DNA from: Rhodopirellula sp. P2
Lineage (GTDB): Bacteria; Planctomycetota; Planctomycetia; Pirellulales; Pirellulaceae
Length of the DNA: 64,000 bases
Reading direction: 5' to 3'
Assembly: GCF_028768465.1 (NCBI RefSeq)
Contig: NZ_CP118225.1
Coordinates: forward strand, 2,399,001 to 2,463,000
Part shown: positions 42,390 to 53,060 of the stretch, in pieces
Layout: every line of letters starts with the position of its first letter
Position numbering within the stretch: the stretch's first letter is position 1
The notes under the pieces: model-generated
Database searches by the model: none
Told to the model about the DNA's origin: nothing
What the model saw: only the letters and a program-made list of their open reading frames with translations
Program-made: the position numbers and the translations under genes

Positions 42390-45300
42390 TCACAAACCTT
42401 CGGCGGTGTACCGCCAGCGTTTCAGATAGCCAATCAGATCCGACATTTGATCAACCGACAAGGTTTGTTCCATCCCGCTGGGCATCAACGAAGCGTCGAC
42501 GGCGCGAAAGGTTTCGATGTCATCGCGATTGACTCGCCGTTGTTGGTTTCCCGCTTCCAGCAAAGTGACCGAGTCAGAATCTTCTTTGTGCAGCAACCCC
42601 GAGACGACCTCGCCATCCACGGTCAAGATTTGATAGCGAGTGAATGAAGCGTCGATCGCTGCATCGGGATTCAGGACCGCGACCAGCAAAGCTTCCGCGG
42701 TTTTGGTGCGGCTGTCACTGATGTCAGGTCCCACGGCATGTCCCACGCCTTCCATGCGGTGACAATTGGAACAGTGTTGTGCGAACAGCTTTCGACCGGT
42801 GGAAACATCAGCGGTCGAAAACCGGTTTGCGACTTCGGCGTACTGCTCCAGCACCTTGGCTCGGTCTTCGGGCGGTGCAAACGTTTGATTGGCAAGTTCA
42901 CGAATGGTTTTGTCGCGATGAGAACGCAACGCATTCGCGGTGGTCGCATCCACAAACGAGCGAGGCAGATGCTCTTGCTTGACCGCCAACAACAACCACT
43001 TGGCGGTGTCGGAATCCGAACGAGCGCGCCGGCAAACCACACCGCGTTCCTCGGGACGCCATGGATCCTGATGTGAAACCAGGATCGAACGCGTCCATTC
43101 AGGATCCGTTTTCAACAATCCGTCCAAGATTCGCGAACGAAGTTCGGCGTCCGTGGAATCCGTCAATCGATCACGAAGTGCGGACGAGTGGGGGGCGAGT
43201 GCAAGCAACACCTCCACCGCATCTTTGCGTCGGTCATGATCCTGGTCGGGATCCACCAAGGTCGCTTTCGCGGTCTCCGCGACACGAGCAAAGAAATCCG
43301 CTTTCGAACCCTCGATCGCGGCCTTGATCTTGGCGGTCGATCTCACACCCGTGATCCAGTTTGCGACGAATTGGAGCGAATCATTCTTGGCATCGACGCT
43401 TGAAATCAGATCCAGTGTTGTTTCGGAATCGGTTGCGGCTGAACGCCGGATCCAGCGCAGAAGATTGGATCGATGGTCGGCAGTGAGTTGGGTTTCGTCC
43501 GCTTCAATCGATCGGCGAACGAGTTCATGCAGCATCGGTGGCGGAACAGAGGGGAGCAGTTTTGCGATCAATTTCGAATCCGCTTGTTCCACCGCAAGCT
43601 TGTTCAGTGAGTCCATGACGGAATGGAATTCCGCGGTTTGCGGATGATCGGCGATCGCTTCACAACCGTCCGACGCGAGGAAGTTTTCCAAGGCAACGCG
43701 GCGAACCAATGCGCTGTCGTCACTGGCGAAGGAACGGAACGTTTTCGCGTCCCATTGGGGTGTGAGCCGCGCGGCGATGGCTCGCAGGCGAGGTTCCGAT
43801 TCGGTGGTGAGCTTGGATTGTTGTTCGGGAGTGAGGTTTCCGAGTTGAGCCAGCAATGCCGCCGCACGGGCTTGGGTGGGTGAGTTGGTTGAAGGTGATT
43901 GCAGCAGTTCGGAGAGTTTCTTCTCGACAAGTGACTTGGAGGTTGGGTCAGCCAAATGCTGCGTCAGATGCAGGGTCGCCAAGGATCGACGGACGGGATC
44001 GTCGGAACGCAGCGCTTCGATGGCGTCTTGGTTGTTTTGGATCGACTGAAAGCCCGATTCGACACCCGGTGGAACCAAACGCCAGATGCGGCCCAGGTCG
44101 TTGCCGTGCCATGTGTCCGGCCGGTTTTTCAGTTCCTCTGGCGCCCAATCGGGATGCTCAATCACAGCGCGAGCCATGTCGAGCACCAGCACGGCGTCAG
44201 CTTGATCGGCGACCAAGTCCACCGGGCGAAACCAGGTGTGTTCATTGGCGAGCCACTCCGTTTCAACGGGCTCTCGAGTTGCTCGCCAGTTTTCACCGTC
44301 CAATCGCATTCGCTGTCTTTGGACCAGCGATCCGGTCGGTTCACAGACCAGCAACCACTTGTCATTGACCGCCAACACACCGCAAGCGGCGCTGAACTGA
44401 CCGGCATGAAGATGGCTGGTCGTCCAGGCGTCGCTGATCGGATGAACCTCGGAGTGTTCACCTGCAGCGGCGATGTCCAGCAAGGCATCGACCGGTGCCA
44501 ATTCGCGGTCTCGTTGAATGGTGTCGGCGTCCAAGACAGCCTGGATTGCTGGGTTGCGGTTGCTGCAACCGATTCGACGACCGAAATCATCGATCGTCAA
44601 ACCGTGTTGGCTGTTGCCGGAGACTCTTCCCCAGTGACCACCGCGAGGGTCGAAGCAAAAGTCATTTTGTGAAAGCGTGAGGGGGCCAGCCTTGGAATCG
44701 AACTGAGGGGCGATGGCTTCGATCTTTCCGCCACGCAATCCGTTGGCGACGTAGACCAGTCCATCCGGGCCGAGAGTGGGGTGATTCGCTCGCAGTTGTT
44801 CGTTGCCCGTCGTGAAGCCACGGAACCAAGTTTGGTGATCGTCCGCCAATCCGTCGCCGTCGGTGTCTCTCAGCCAAGCGATCTCCCCCGCCAGCGTCAC
44901 GATCGCTCCATCGAGCCAGGCACCTGGTGAATTGGAATCGGGTTCGCTTGCATTTCGCGAGGGCCACGGCAACACGCCGGTTGCGAAATTCAAACCATCT
45001 GCGAACGTGGTGGCTTGGTCCATCACTCCATCGCCGTTCGTGTCACTGAGGACACGGATTCTGCCCTTCGTCGGTTTGGCATCTTCAGCAGGTTGCGGGT
45101 AGTCAGGCATTTCCACGACCCACAATCGACCCTGCGGATCCCATGCGGCTGAGACCGGATCGATGGTCATCGGTTCAGCGGCGACCAGTTGCAATTTCCA
45201 TCCATCCCGGACTCGCATCGTGTCGGCGATGTCGGATGGACTGGGGGACGCGTTGGATTGTGCCGCTGCGTGTTCGAATGGAGAACTGCACAGGATGAGA

Positions 45301-48300
45301 ACCAGCAACGCAGAGGCCCACAGACGCAATCGTCTTCGAAGGGTTTTCCAAAACGTTTCAAAACCGCTGAGCATCACCGCGGTGACCATCAAAGCAAGTG
45401 CGAGTGGGATCGGTGCCAAAATCATTGCGATGCATCCAAGTCCAAAAATCCAGGTCGCGGGGTGGGCCATCAAGTCCTGAATGTTCGTCACCCAGTTTGC
45501 TTGTGGGGCGTCGCGTCGAGTTCGACTGGGTTGCAAACGCAAGACGATCAACAGACAGGCACTGGTCAATAATAGCAGGAACCGCATGCCATGCTGGGCC
45601 CACTGCATCGTCATGGGCGATGAGGATGGCGTCGACCATTGCGGGGGCAACGATTGTTCACTCGACTGATATTGGCTGTCCACGATCCAGCGGTCTGGTT
45701 TTTGACTTGTGAGCACAAACGACCACTGACCGTCACCCAGTTTGGAGGCCTCGTTGCGTTGCCACCAATCATCGGTTTCGTTGGCCGAGTAACGTTGGAT
45801 TTGCAACGCCAGGAAAGACTCCATTTCACTCCATGAAAACAAGGATTCCGGCGGGCGGTTGGTCAGTTCAGCGGAAACTCGCTCCAGCGAAACCGAGTCT
45901 TCGATGGAAGCATTGGTCGGGTCGAATCGGAGACCGGCGGATTGGCTGATCGACGCGTACCTTTGAAGCCAACTTTTCATCCAGGCGGCAACTTCTTCAT
46001 CGCGACGATCGGCCAACGAATCGGAAGCGGCGGCAATCGAGCGAACAGTGTTCGTCGCCAAAATTTGCCATCGTTGATCCGAGGTGATCGCTTCCCAGCG
46101 ACTTGCATTCGTCTCCAGACTTTCTTGGTTCGAACCGTTGGAGTCTGGTTGGATTGAATCGGAGTTTCCTTCGTCCGGGGTGCCCGTGCCCGTGCTGGCG
46201 TCAGCCGAAGAGCGATTGGAAAGTGACAGCAAATTCGCTGGGTTGCTTCGCCGCGACAGCAGTCGGGTGTAGGTGCATTGAGGCGGCGTTTGAATCTCAT
46301 CCCACGACGGTGTGCTTGATTCTGGCTGGATGGTGTTTCCAGGTCCCTCATCCATTTTCAGCAGAACCTCGATTCCCTGGCTGAGGCGGCTCAACGGCAA
46401 CAGGAATTGGAGCTTCCCGGCTGGCAAAGAGATCACGTCTGCAGGCAGCCCATTTGTCCAACCCGCCACAAAACGAGTGTGCTCTGGCAGATTCAGCGTT
46501 AGGTGAGAGGCATCGCCGGGAACGATGTCAAACCGGCTGACTAAAAAACGATCGTTCAGCAATTGGTGGTCCGCGTGCATGATGGCGGCGACGTTGTTGG
46601 TCTTCCGCAACGGTTCCAGTTCCACCGACCAGTTCTCGCTCGCGACGCGAAAGTAGCTGTGTTCTTCGTTGCTGTCGGTGGTCCGTTGAGTGGGGGCTTG
46701 GTCCGTGCCTTCATTGTTCGAACGGTTGGTCTGTTCCTGGTCGGCCTGTTCCTGGTCGGTCGGGGCCTGGTCGGTCGGGGCCTGGTCGGTCGCGACGCCC
46801 TTGGCGAGGGCCTGCTGGGCCGGCAGATTCCACCTTGGTTGCGGCATGGGTTCGACCCCGTTGGTTTCCCAGCGGATCGGAGCGTTCGTCAAGCGGTTGG
46901 GAACCACGATGTCGGTTCGTGAACGCTGGGCTTGCAAGACCCGGATCTTAGGGACACTGACACGCAACAAATCACCCGCCGCGAGGCGACTGGTCAGACG
47001 AATGGAGCGGATGCCCTGGTCGGCCAAACGAATGCGAATGACCTGTCGAGCGGGGCTGAGAGTGGGTTGCCGCGTGGATGCACACAGCGGATGGATTTGA
47101 AGAGCGTCGCACCAACGCGATGGCATTTCAACATCGAGGAAGTCCGGTGATTGCTTGGAATTCAACTGAATGTCTGTTTGAGCGATCCAGCGTCCTTCTT
47201 CCCAACGCAAGGAAACCCGGACATCGGTTTGAAAGGGATGACGAATGGGAGTCACTCGAAATCGAGCGTCTCCCAGAACGTCCAAGGCGGAGTCACGAAT
47301 CAACCATTGATCCATCAGGATTTTTCCCGCAGCGAGCATGGACGCTGGGCCCGCGTCTCCTGACTTTTCGCCTTCGAACGGAGGGGGCGTCTTCCACTGG
47401 ATGTTGGCGTTGGCCGAACGTGAGACAACCACTTCGTTCACGGAGGAAATGTCGCCGATGGAATGCACCGGTTCGATGTGCATCAACGCCAAGGCATTGT
47501 CGTTTGACTTTCGTTGTTCCACTTGAGCTTCGACCATCACCTCCATTCCTCGGCCTTCGTAGCGGATCAAAAGACAATCGCGGTTGTGTTCTCGAACTAA
47601 TTTCCACTGCGTGCCTGAGGGGTCTGATCCCGAGTCCGCAGGAAGGGTGGTTGGATCGGCGATTGCATCCGCTTCATCGTCGTCGAGAGTGGCCGTCTCG
47701 GGGGCCTCGGAAGTGGAAGCCAAACCACCGGCAGCGGCCGGGGATGTGTCGGGCAGGCCAGGTTGTTGAATCCGCCAGTTGAAAATTTGTGCTTGGGGCG
47801 GAATCGCAATTTTGATCATCTGTGGACGAAAGTTCTCCTGCAGCGTCGGTGTGCTGTCCTCGCCATTGGGATCGATCGTTCCAACCACCGAATTGGCGGT
47901 GGCGGAATCTGCGGTGACAGGATTCGGGTCAAAGGTGGCCTCGAGCCGGATGGATTGGTGCGACGAATCCAGGTGGATCTCTTGCTTCGCATGAAAGACC
48001 AAGCGGCTCCGGTCCACGATCCCGATGCGGACGATCGGGGTGGTTCCAGAACTCTTGGCGGCTCGGTCGAGGCGGCTGATGGAGCCCAACCATTGGGCGT
48101 AAAATTGTTCAGATGGAACTCGTTCGGTACCCAGTGACGCGGGCCACAGTGGCTGCAGTTCGCTCGACAGCGTCCAGGCCACCAAGGTTTCCGCAAAAAC
48201 GGTGCGTGAATTCGCGAGCGGTGATTCGTCGTCGTCCGGTTCTTGCCAATGATCGTGCAATGAGAGACCGGGACAACTCAGGACCCGTTCGTCATCGACC

Positions 48301-51300
48301 GGCGACTCGGGTGGATTGGCAGAGTCATTCGGTTCCGTGATGGTCGCTTCGGACACGGGGGCCCCGGATTCTGCTGACCAAGCCGAGCTGAGATCCCAGA
48401 CCAATCGAAGGGGTTCAGCCGATGAGCTGACTCGAGTCAGCATCCATTGGTTGGGAGTCTGCCGAAGCAACTTCCAATCGCGAGAAAGCAAACGTGGGAT
48501 CGAGGTGGTCTCGCGATGGAACCGAAGGATGACTTCCCCGCCGGGAGGAGGTGGTTGCAAAGGCTCCAGCTCACATTCGATGGAACAATGGTTGGTGGTG
48601 GCGTTCAACCAATAGCGGCGTTTCCATTGGGATGCGGTGTTCCAAGCTTCCGGCAGTTGTGCGTCGCCGTCGGCGTTGTTGGGAGCGTCCGCTTCGTTTT
48701 CGGAGGCGGGGGCAATGTCGCTGGCAAGAGCATCGACGGTGGCTTTGCTTTGCAAATGAATGTGCAGTTGACTGCATGGTCCAATGGAGAACTGATTGGA
48801 CGAGATGACGCCAAAACCAACCGGGCGATCCACCGCCGGCCACGCAATGTTGTCGGTCACCACGCGGTAGTTGTGGATGCGGTAGTCGCGACGCACCACC
48901 AAACGAGCTTGTGGAAGACTGGGCAACTCCGTTGTGATTTGCGTTCCCGTTGCGTGATGCGAGGTTTCGCATCGCAGCCGAAGTTGCAGGTCAAATCGAT
49001 TGCCCGATGGAACCACGATCAGTGTCCCCGGCTGATCATCGGTGGTGGTCGTCAAGACACGCGTGCTTTCGTCCGGACGAATCAGCACCAATTCTTCGAT
49101 GGACTCAGGTGAGAACGGAAGTCGAAGTCGACTGCTGGGGATGGACGTTTCGACGGTGAATCGTGCCAGCAATTCGATCGGGAATTCTTCGCGAGCCAAA
49201 CTGATGGCTCGTTTCGAACGTTCGGAGGTCAAATCCAATTCGTAGTTCGTGTTCAGGAACGAAACCTGGCGAACACGCTCATCCGACCGGATGAGGAACA
49301 GGTCCTCATACAGCGACTCGGGAATGTACGCTTTGTTGCCCATGGGTTGGTTGTTGGAATCCAATGGCACCAACACGTCCCTCGTTTGTGCCGATGCCAC
49401 GCCACCGCTGATCACGAAGGTTCCGATGATTGCCCAACCGATCCAGTTGCGTAGCAACGCGGAACTGGAAAAATCGCTGGGCGGATCTCCACCCGCCGAA
49501 TGGGATGGGGACACGGAACGATTCGATGGAGCGGGACCGGCGGGCGGTTGCCGCAAGGAAGGTTCGGAACGGTGGGAGGATTGCCAGTGTTGAGTCGTCA
49601 TACGCAACAAACTGATCGTCAACGGCAACGCGACCCACGCGGTCAGCGAAACAAACGTTTCCGGCCACAGAAGCATCGCGAAAAGGCTCAAAGCCAAACC
49701 GCAGGCCACTCCCCAACGCGCGGCCCAACCCGCGATGAGACTGATTGCGAGGATCACCAATGCACCGACCCAGCCGATTCCAATCACGATCTGGGAGAAA
49801 ATCAAATGCGGCGCCTCGGAAGAACCTAGCAGTGGGATTTGCAGGCTGTCTTCGGCTGGGGTGATGCGAAGTTGCGAACTCAATGTCAGGCCGACGACAC
49901 GCAAATCCGAAACCTGTGTTTGTCGCAACCACGACGTTTCAAACGACGTGGTCGTCCATACCATCTCCAAGACCGCTTCGGATTGGAGGGGCGCTGCAAA
50001 CCGAAGGTGATGTTGAGGGGTCATTTCGGGTTGCACTTCGACCCCATTGATTCGGGCCTCAATCAGGTGAGCGTCCCAAGGAAATTCGACGTCGATGGGT
50101 TGTGTCGCAACGATCTCAAAACGGGTTCGAACTCGATCGGCGCCACTGGCCGAAGCAATCACATGGGTGAGTTGCTGACGCACCAGGTTCGACGGCGGCA
50201 TTTGGTTTTTGCGACGAACCTGGATGACCACGTGGGGAGAGGTTTCGTAGCGGTAACGAAAAGGCTCCGTTTCAGCAGTGGTGTTGGCCGTTGGGATACC
50301 CACCAAGTTCGCCACTGGGCGAGCCAATTGCAGTTCCGAGTCGATCGACAGTTCGCAGGTTTGGGAGGTCGCATCTGCCAAGCGGAACAAACCGATTGGA
50401 TGTGACTCCGACCTTGCATGCTTGTGAGACGGGACGTCGCTGATCGGATGAATGCAAGTCCCGATCAAGGAGGATTGATCACCGAAGTTTCGGGGCACCG
50501 GAATACTCCACTCAAACCATCCACCGATTCCACCCGGTGCTGGCGTGGGCTGGGTGACGTTGGTGGCGAGTGGGGTTTCGCCCGCCGGTTCCGGTTGCGG
50601 TTTCATGGATTGACGCGGCACCCACCGCAGCACGATTCCTTCGTCCTCCACGGAATTGAATGCCGAGGAAGGCGAAAGGCGAGTTTGCCATTTCATGTCT
50701 TCCGGGGGAGATTGTTCCGATCTCGCAGCCAAGCGAACTTTGACGGACCGCGATGTCTGTGGCAAACCTTCCACTTGTACCTGCACCCGTTGTTGAATGC
50801 CGTTGCGAACCATCGTCAAGCTGGTTTGGCACGAGCCGACAATGGTGCTGTCAGGGGTCTCCAGCGTGAGGGAAGGTGTTTGGCGAATGGATTGACTCAG
50901 GACGATCGCGTCACCAGGAAGGGGTGCAAAGAAACGTCGCTGCTCAGTGGACAGTTCCGAGAATTCAATTCGCGAAGGTGTGATCGCGGTTTCTGCTGTC
51001 CAGCCCATGTCCGCCGGTGGAATCACTGCCGCTGTCATTTGGCCTGGGCAATTGATGACTCGAATCATCCACAGCGCATTGACGCGAGGGTTGTTGGGAT
51101 CTCGCCGGGTTTGTCCCGTGGCGCGGATCTCCAGCGTTCCCTCTCCGCTGGATCGTGTTTGGATTTCATCGGGACTCGGCCAAACCGTGATGCGACGACC
51201 GCGGCGATTGGGAGCGTTGATTGTCAGGGTTCGGCGTGTCTCGCCCACCGTGATCGAATCGAACGAGAAACCATCTTGGATCTCCAATTGAATGGGCGCC

Positions 51301-53060
51301 AATCGATCGGAGGCCATTGTCAATTGAATCGTGCAACGCGCTTGAATGGCGTTGTCTTCGAGCAGGAATCGAGTTTGATGATCCGCGTAGAGGAGCGGTT
51401 CGGATTGGGCCAATTGGATTCCCCATGAGTTCGCCAGCGAAGGAACCGGCAACGCATCGGGTTTTTCTGCGTCGCCTGTCGCTTCTTTCAGCAGCCTTGC
51501 CTCCCAAGGGGCTCGCGAAACAGGCGGGCCAATTGCGTTCCAGATCGAAGTGGATTCGGACGACGAGGCAGCCTCCTTCGGGGGCGGAAGGAGTTGCCAA
51601 TCATCCGGCAATTGCCAACCTGTCGCGAACAGGTGCGCGGGCATCGTCCACTGCAACTGCCACGGCGCGGCGGAGACCACAAATGAAGTTGGGAAGATCG
51701 GTTCCGGCAGCGAGATGGAATCGGCGTTTGGATTCAGCGGAGCGGTTCCCTCCACCAGGATGATGCGTGAATCGGCGGCGGAAGGGACGTCGGCTTCCTC
51801 GATGGCAGCCAATTGAATGATTGACGCAGGGGATGGTTGGGAACTCGCGTTTTTGAGATTGGTGACCAAGGGGCGAGAGGTGAACGGGACTTCACGCTCG
51901 TCCACCTCGATCCGGGTCACATCGCCTCGCAGCCAAACCCAAGGTGGGATGGAGGCGATGGGTTGAGGATCGATGACCAAACGACATTGCCAATTCAGAA
52001 TCGAGCCATCGTGATCCAACGTCATCCGGCAACCGCGAACGATGGTTGCTGTTTGAACTTCAGCGGCGGCTTCATTCAACGTTTGCAGTTCCAAATCCAA
52101 TCGTTGTGAACCAGCTGATTCGACGAAGATCCAACGACTGCCGTCCAACGAGGAGCCACCGGTGTTGCTGTCAGCGATGTCTTCGTACCAACTGGGCAAC
52201 GCTCCTGGCGGAACTTCTCGTAGCACCGCTTGCTCGCAATGCAGCGTTTGGTTGGGGGGGACTTGGATCCATAAACGCGAAATCAAAGCCCGTGGCAAGC
52301 TGAGTTCCCAGCGGCTGCCGTTCCAGGTGGGCATCGCCTGTTGTCGCCAATCCCATGCCAGCGTTCGATTGGCCAACGGCCGATCGGAACCACTGGTGGC
52401 GATGCTGAGCAATCCAGAATTGCTGGACTCAAAGAGAGCGGTGGGCGAGTCCGTTTCCAGTCCCGATTCATCGTCCATTTCACGCAGTCGGGAGACGGCG
52501 AAGCTGACTTTGCCAAACGGTTGTTTGTTGCCGGCTTGTGACGAAAACAGCATCCGACTGGCCTTGCTGATCAAGGCTCCGTCTTGGATCGTCGCTACCA
52601 TTTCGCATTGCAGGATGTCGTCGGTCGATGACTCGGCATCCGCTTCGGCTGCTTCGCCCAATGCTTGGCTCAGTTCGTCGGCTGCAACGGGGCGAAAGTC
52701 ATCCGGCACGAGTCTTGCAATCTGGGACCCAAACAGTGAGATCCAACGCAAGGATTCATCGCTGCGCACCTGTTGCGCGAGCCCTGACCACTGAGCCAGA
52801 CTCTCGGACGTTTCCCGGGAACTCGCTTCGGTCTCAACCGTGCTGGCCGCAGGCGGCTCCTTTTCGGCGGGGGCTTTTGGACCCGGTTCCTGTGGTTCTG
52901 AAGTTTCCTCTGCCGATTGTTCTTCGGCGACTGTTTTCGCGACAGTTTCGCGCTCGAGGGCCTCGGTCGGTGGGTCGTCCGCGAGGGCCAGTGAGGTCAG
53001 CGTCATCCAGGTTGCCAGGATCATCATCCCGATCGATTGACTCGATCCGTACCGCGTCAT
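42390..53060 (-). CDS. Giant exported membrane protein with C-terminal PVC-type propeller, HEAT and cytochrome c modules
   Basis: 3556 aa in one uninterrupted frame. Signal peptide at the start (MMILATWMTLTSLALA). Part A (to about 1200) is a beta-rich, Ser/Glu/Pro-rich ectodomain ending in about three membrane helices (near 1090-1150). A second signal-peptide-like helix (IIGTFVISGGVASAQ, about 1210-1222) opens part B, beta-rich to about 2480, again with membrane helices (2488-2562). A third (ALLVLILCSSPFEHAAAQ, about 2585-2602) opens part C: a propeller-like region (MRVRDGWKLQLVAAEP, LWVVEMPDYPQPAED, DTNGDGVMD), HEAT-like repeats (2950-3350), and heme site CSNCH (near 3427) with WRYTAEGL at the end. 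Part C matches the Pirellula/Verrucomicrobium membrane-bound dehydrogenase and heme-binding domains. Start overlaps the upstream stop (ATGA). Confidence 0.85.
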   Translation of the reverse strand: MTRYGSSQSIGMMILATWMTLTSLALADDPPTEALERETVAKTVAEEQSAEETSEPQEPGPKAPAEKEPPAASTVETEASSRETSESLAQWSGLAQQVRSDESLRWISLFGSQIARLVPDDFRPVAADELSQALGEAAEADAESSTDDILQCEMVATIQDGALISKASRMLFSSQAGNKQPFGKVSFAVSRLREMDDESGLETDSPTALFESSNSGLLSIATSGSDRPLANRTLAWDWRQQAMPTWNGSRWELSLPRALISRLWIQVPPNQTLHCEQAVLREVPPGALPSWYEDIADSNTGGSSLDGSRWIFVESAGSQRLDLELQTLNEAAAEVQTATIVRGCRMTLDHDGSILNWQCRLVIDPQPIASIPPWVWLRGDVTRIEVDEREVPFTSRPLVTNLKNASSQPSPASIIQLAAIEEADVPSAADSRIILVEGTAPLNPNADSISLPEPIFPTSFVVSAAPWQLQWTMPAHLFATGWQLPDDWQLLPPPKEAASSSESTSIWNAIGPPVSRAPWEARLLKEATGDAEKPDALPVPSLANSWGIQLAQSEPLLYADHQTRFLLEDNAIQARCTIQLTMASDRLAPIQLEIQDGFSFDSITVGETRRTLTINAPNRRGRRITVWPSPDEIQTRSSGEGTLEIRATGQTRRDPNNPRVNALWMIRVINCPGQMTAAVIPPADMGWTAETAITPSRIEFSELSTEQRRFFAPLPGDAIVLSQSIRQTPSLTLETPDSTIVGSCQTSLTMVRNGIQQRVQVQVEGLPQTSRSVKVRLAARSEQSPPEDMKWQTRLSPSSAFNSVEDEGIVLRWVPRQSMKPQPEPAGETPLATNVTQPTPAPGGIGGWFEWSIPVPRNFGDQSSLIGTCIHPISDVPSHKHARSESHPIGLFRLADATSQTCELSIDSELQLARPVANLVGIPTANTTAETEPFRYRYETSPHVVIQVRRKNQMPPSNLVRQQLTHVIASASGADRVRTRFEIVATQPIDVEFPWDAHLIEARINGVEVQPEMTPQHHLRFAAPLQSEAVLEMVWTTTSFETSWLRQTQVSDLRVVGLTLSSQLRITPAEDSLQIPLLGSSEAPHLIFSQIVIGIGWVGALVILAISLIAGWAARWGVACGLALSLFAMLLWPETFVSLTAWVALPLTISLLRMTTQHWQSSHRSEPSLRQPPAGPAPSNRSVSPSHSAGGDPPSDFSSSALLRNWIGWAIIGTFVISGGVASAQTRDVLVPLDSNNQPMGNKAYIPESLYEDLFLIRSDERVRQVSFLNTNYELDLTSERSKRAISLAREEFPIELLARFTVETSIPSSRLRLPFSPESIEELVLIRPDESTRVLTTTTDDQPGTLIVVPSGNRFDLQLRLRCETSHHATGTQITTELPSLPQARLVVRRDYRIHNYRVVTDNIAWPAVDRPVGFGVISSNQFSIGPCSQLHIHLQSKATVDALASDIAPASENEADAPNNADGDAQLPEAWNTASQWKRRYWLNATTNHCSIECELEPLQPPPPGGEVILRFHRETTSIPRLLSRDWKLLRQTPNQWMLTRVSSSAEPLRLVWDLSSAWSAESGAPVSEATITEPNDSANPPESPVDDERVLSCPGLSLHDHWQEPDDDESPLANSRTVFAETLVAWTLSSELQPLWPASLGTERVPSEQFYAQWLGSISRLDRAAKSSGTTPIVRIGIVDRSRLVFHAKQEIHLDSSHQSIRLEATFDPNPVTADSATANSVVGTIDPNGEDSTPTLQENFRPQMIKIAIPPQAQIFNWRIQQPGLPDTSPAAAGGLASTSEAPETATLDDDEADAIADPTTLPADSGSDPSGTQWKLVREHNRDCLLIRYEGRGMEVMVEAQVEQRKSNDNALALMHIEPVHSIGDISSVNEVVVSRSANANIQWKTPPPFEGEKSGDAGPASMLAAGKILMDQWLIRDSALDVLGDARFRVTPIRHPFQTDVRVSLRWEEGRWIAQTDIQLNSKQSPDFLDVEMPSRWCDALQIHPLCASTRQPTLSPARQVIRIRLADQGIRSIRLTSRLAAGDLLRVSVPKIRVLQAQRSRTDIVVPNRLTNAPIRWETNGVEPMPQPRWNLPAQQALAKGVATDQAPTDQAPTDQEQADQEQTNRSNNEGTDQAPTQRTTDSNEEHSYFRVASENWSVELEPLRKTNNVAAIMHADHQLLNDRFLVSRFDIVPGDASHLTLNLPEHTRFVAGWTNGLPADVISLPAGKLQFLLPLSRLSQGIEVLLKMDEGPGNTIQPESSTPSWDEIQTPPQCTYTRLLSRRSNPANLLSLSNRSSADASTGTGTPDEGNSDSIQPDSNGSNQESLETNASRWEAITSDQRWQILATNTVRSIAAASDSLADRRDEEVAAWMKSWLQRYASISQSAGLRFDPTNASIEDSVSLERVSAELTNRPPESLFSWSEMESFLALQIQRYSANETDDWWQRNEASKLGDGQWSFVLTSQKPDRWIVDSQYQSSEQSLPPQWSTPSSSPMTMQWAQHGMRFLLLLTSACLLIVLRLQPSRTRRDAPQANWVTNIQDLMAHPATWIFGLGCIAMILAPIPLALALMVTAVMLSGFETFWKTLRRRLRLWASALLVLILCSSPFEHAAAQSNASPSPSDIADTMRVRDGWKLQLVAAEPMTIDPVSAAWDPQGRLWVVEMPDYPQPAEDAKPTKGRIRVLSDTNGDGVMDQATTFADGLNFATGVLPWPSRNASEPDSNSPGAWLDGAIVTLAGEIAWLRDTDGDGLADDHQTWFRGFTTGNEQLRANHPTLGPDGLVYVANGLRGGKIEAIAPQFDSKAGPLTLSQNDFCFDPRGGHWGRVSGNSQHGLTIDDFGRRIGCSNRNPAIQAVLDADTIQRDRELAPVDALLDIAAAGEHSEVHPISDAWTTSHLHAGQFSAACGVLAVNDKWLLVCEPTGSLVQRQRMRLDGENWRATREPVETEWLANEHTWFRPVDLVADQADAVLVLDMARAVIEHPDWAPEELKNRPDTWHGNDLGRIWRLVPPGVESGFQSIQNNQDAIEALRSDDPVRRSLATLHLTQHLADPTSKSLVEKKLSELLQSPSTNSPTQARAAALLAQLGNLTPEQQSKLTTESEPRLRAIAARLTPQWDAKTFRSFASDDSALVRRVALENFLASDGCEAIADHPQTAEFHSVMDSLNKLAVEQADSKLIAKLLPSVPPPMLHELVRRSIEADETQLTADHRSNLLRWIRRSAATDSETTLDLISSVDAKNDSLQFVANWITGVRSTAKIKAAIEGSKADFFARVAETAKATLVDPDQDHDRRKDAVEVLLALAPHSSALRDRLTDSTDAELRSRILDGLLKTDPEWTRSILVSHQDPWRPEERGVVCRRARSDSDTAKWLLLAVKQEHLPRSFVDATTANALRSHRDKTIRELANQTFAPPEDRAKVLEQYAEVANRFSTADVSTGRKLFAQHCSNCHRMEGVGHAVGPDISDSRTKTAEALLVAVLNPDAAIDASFTRYQILTVDGEVVSGLLHKEDSDSVTLLEAGNQQRRVNRDDIETFRAVDASLMPSGMEQTLSVDQMSDLIGYLKRWRYTAEGL
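46731..46790. repeat. Four 15-bp tandem repeats inside the giant gene
   Basis: Units CTGTTCCTGGTCGGY (two) and CGGGGCCTGGTCGGT (two) encode the T-D-Q-A-P / A-D-Q-E-Q repeats of a hydrophilic linker in part B. The in-frame period means copy number can change without breaking the frame. Confidence 0.85.

Noticed and set aside
42390-53060. Possibility that the 10.7-kb frame is three genes
   Set aside because: There is no stop codon or overlapping start between the parts, so one gene is annotated; the fusion idea is kept as a finding.
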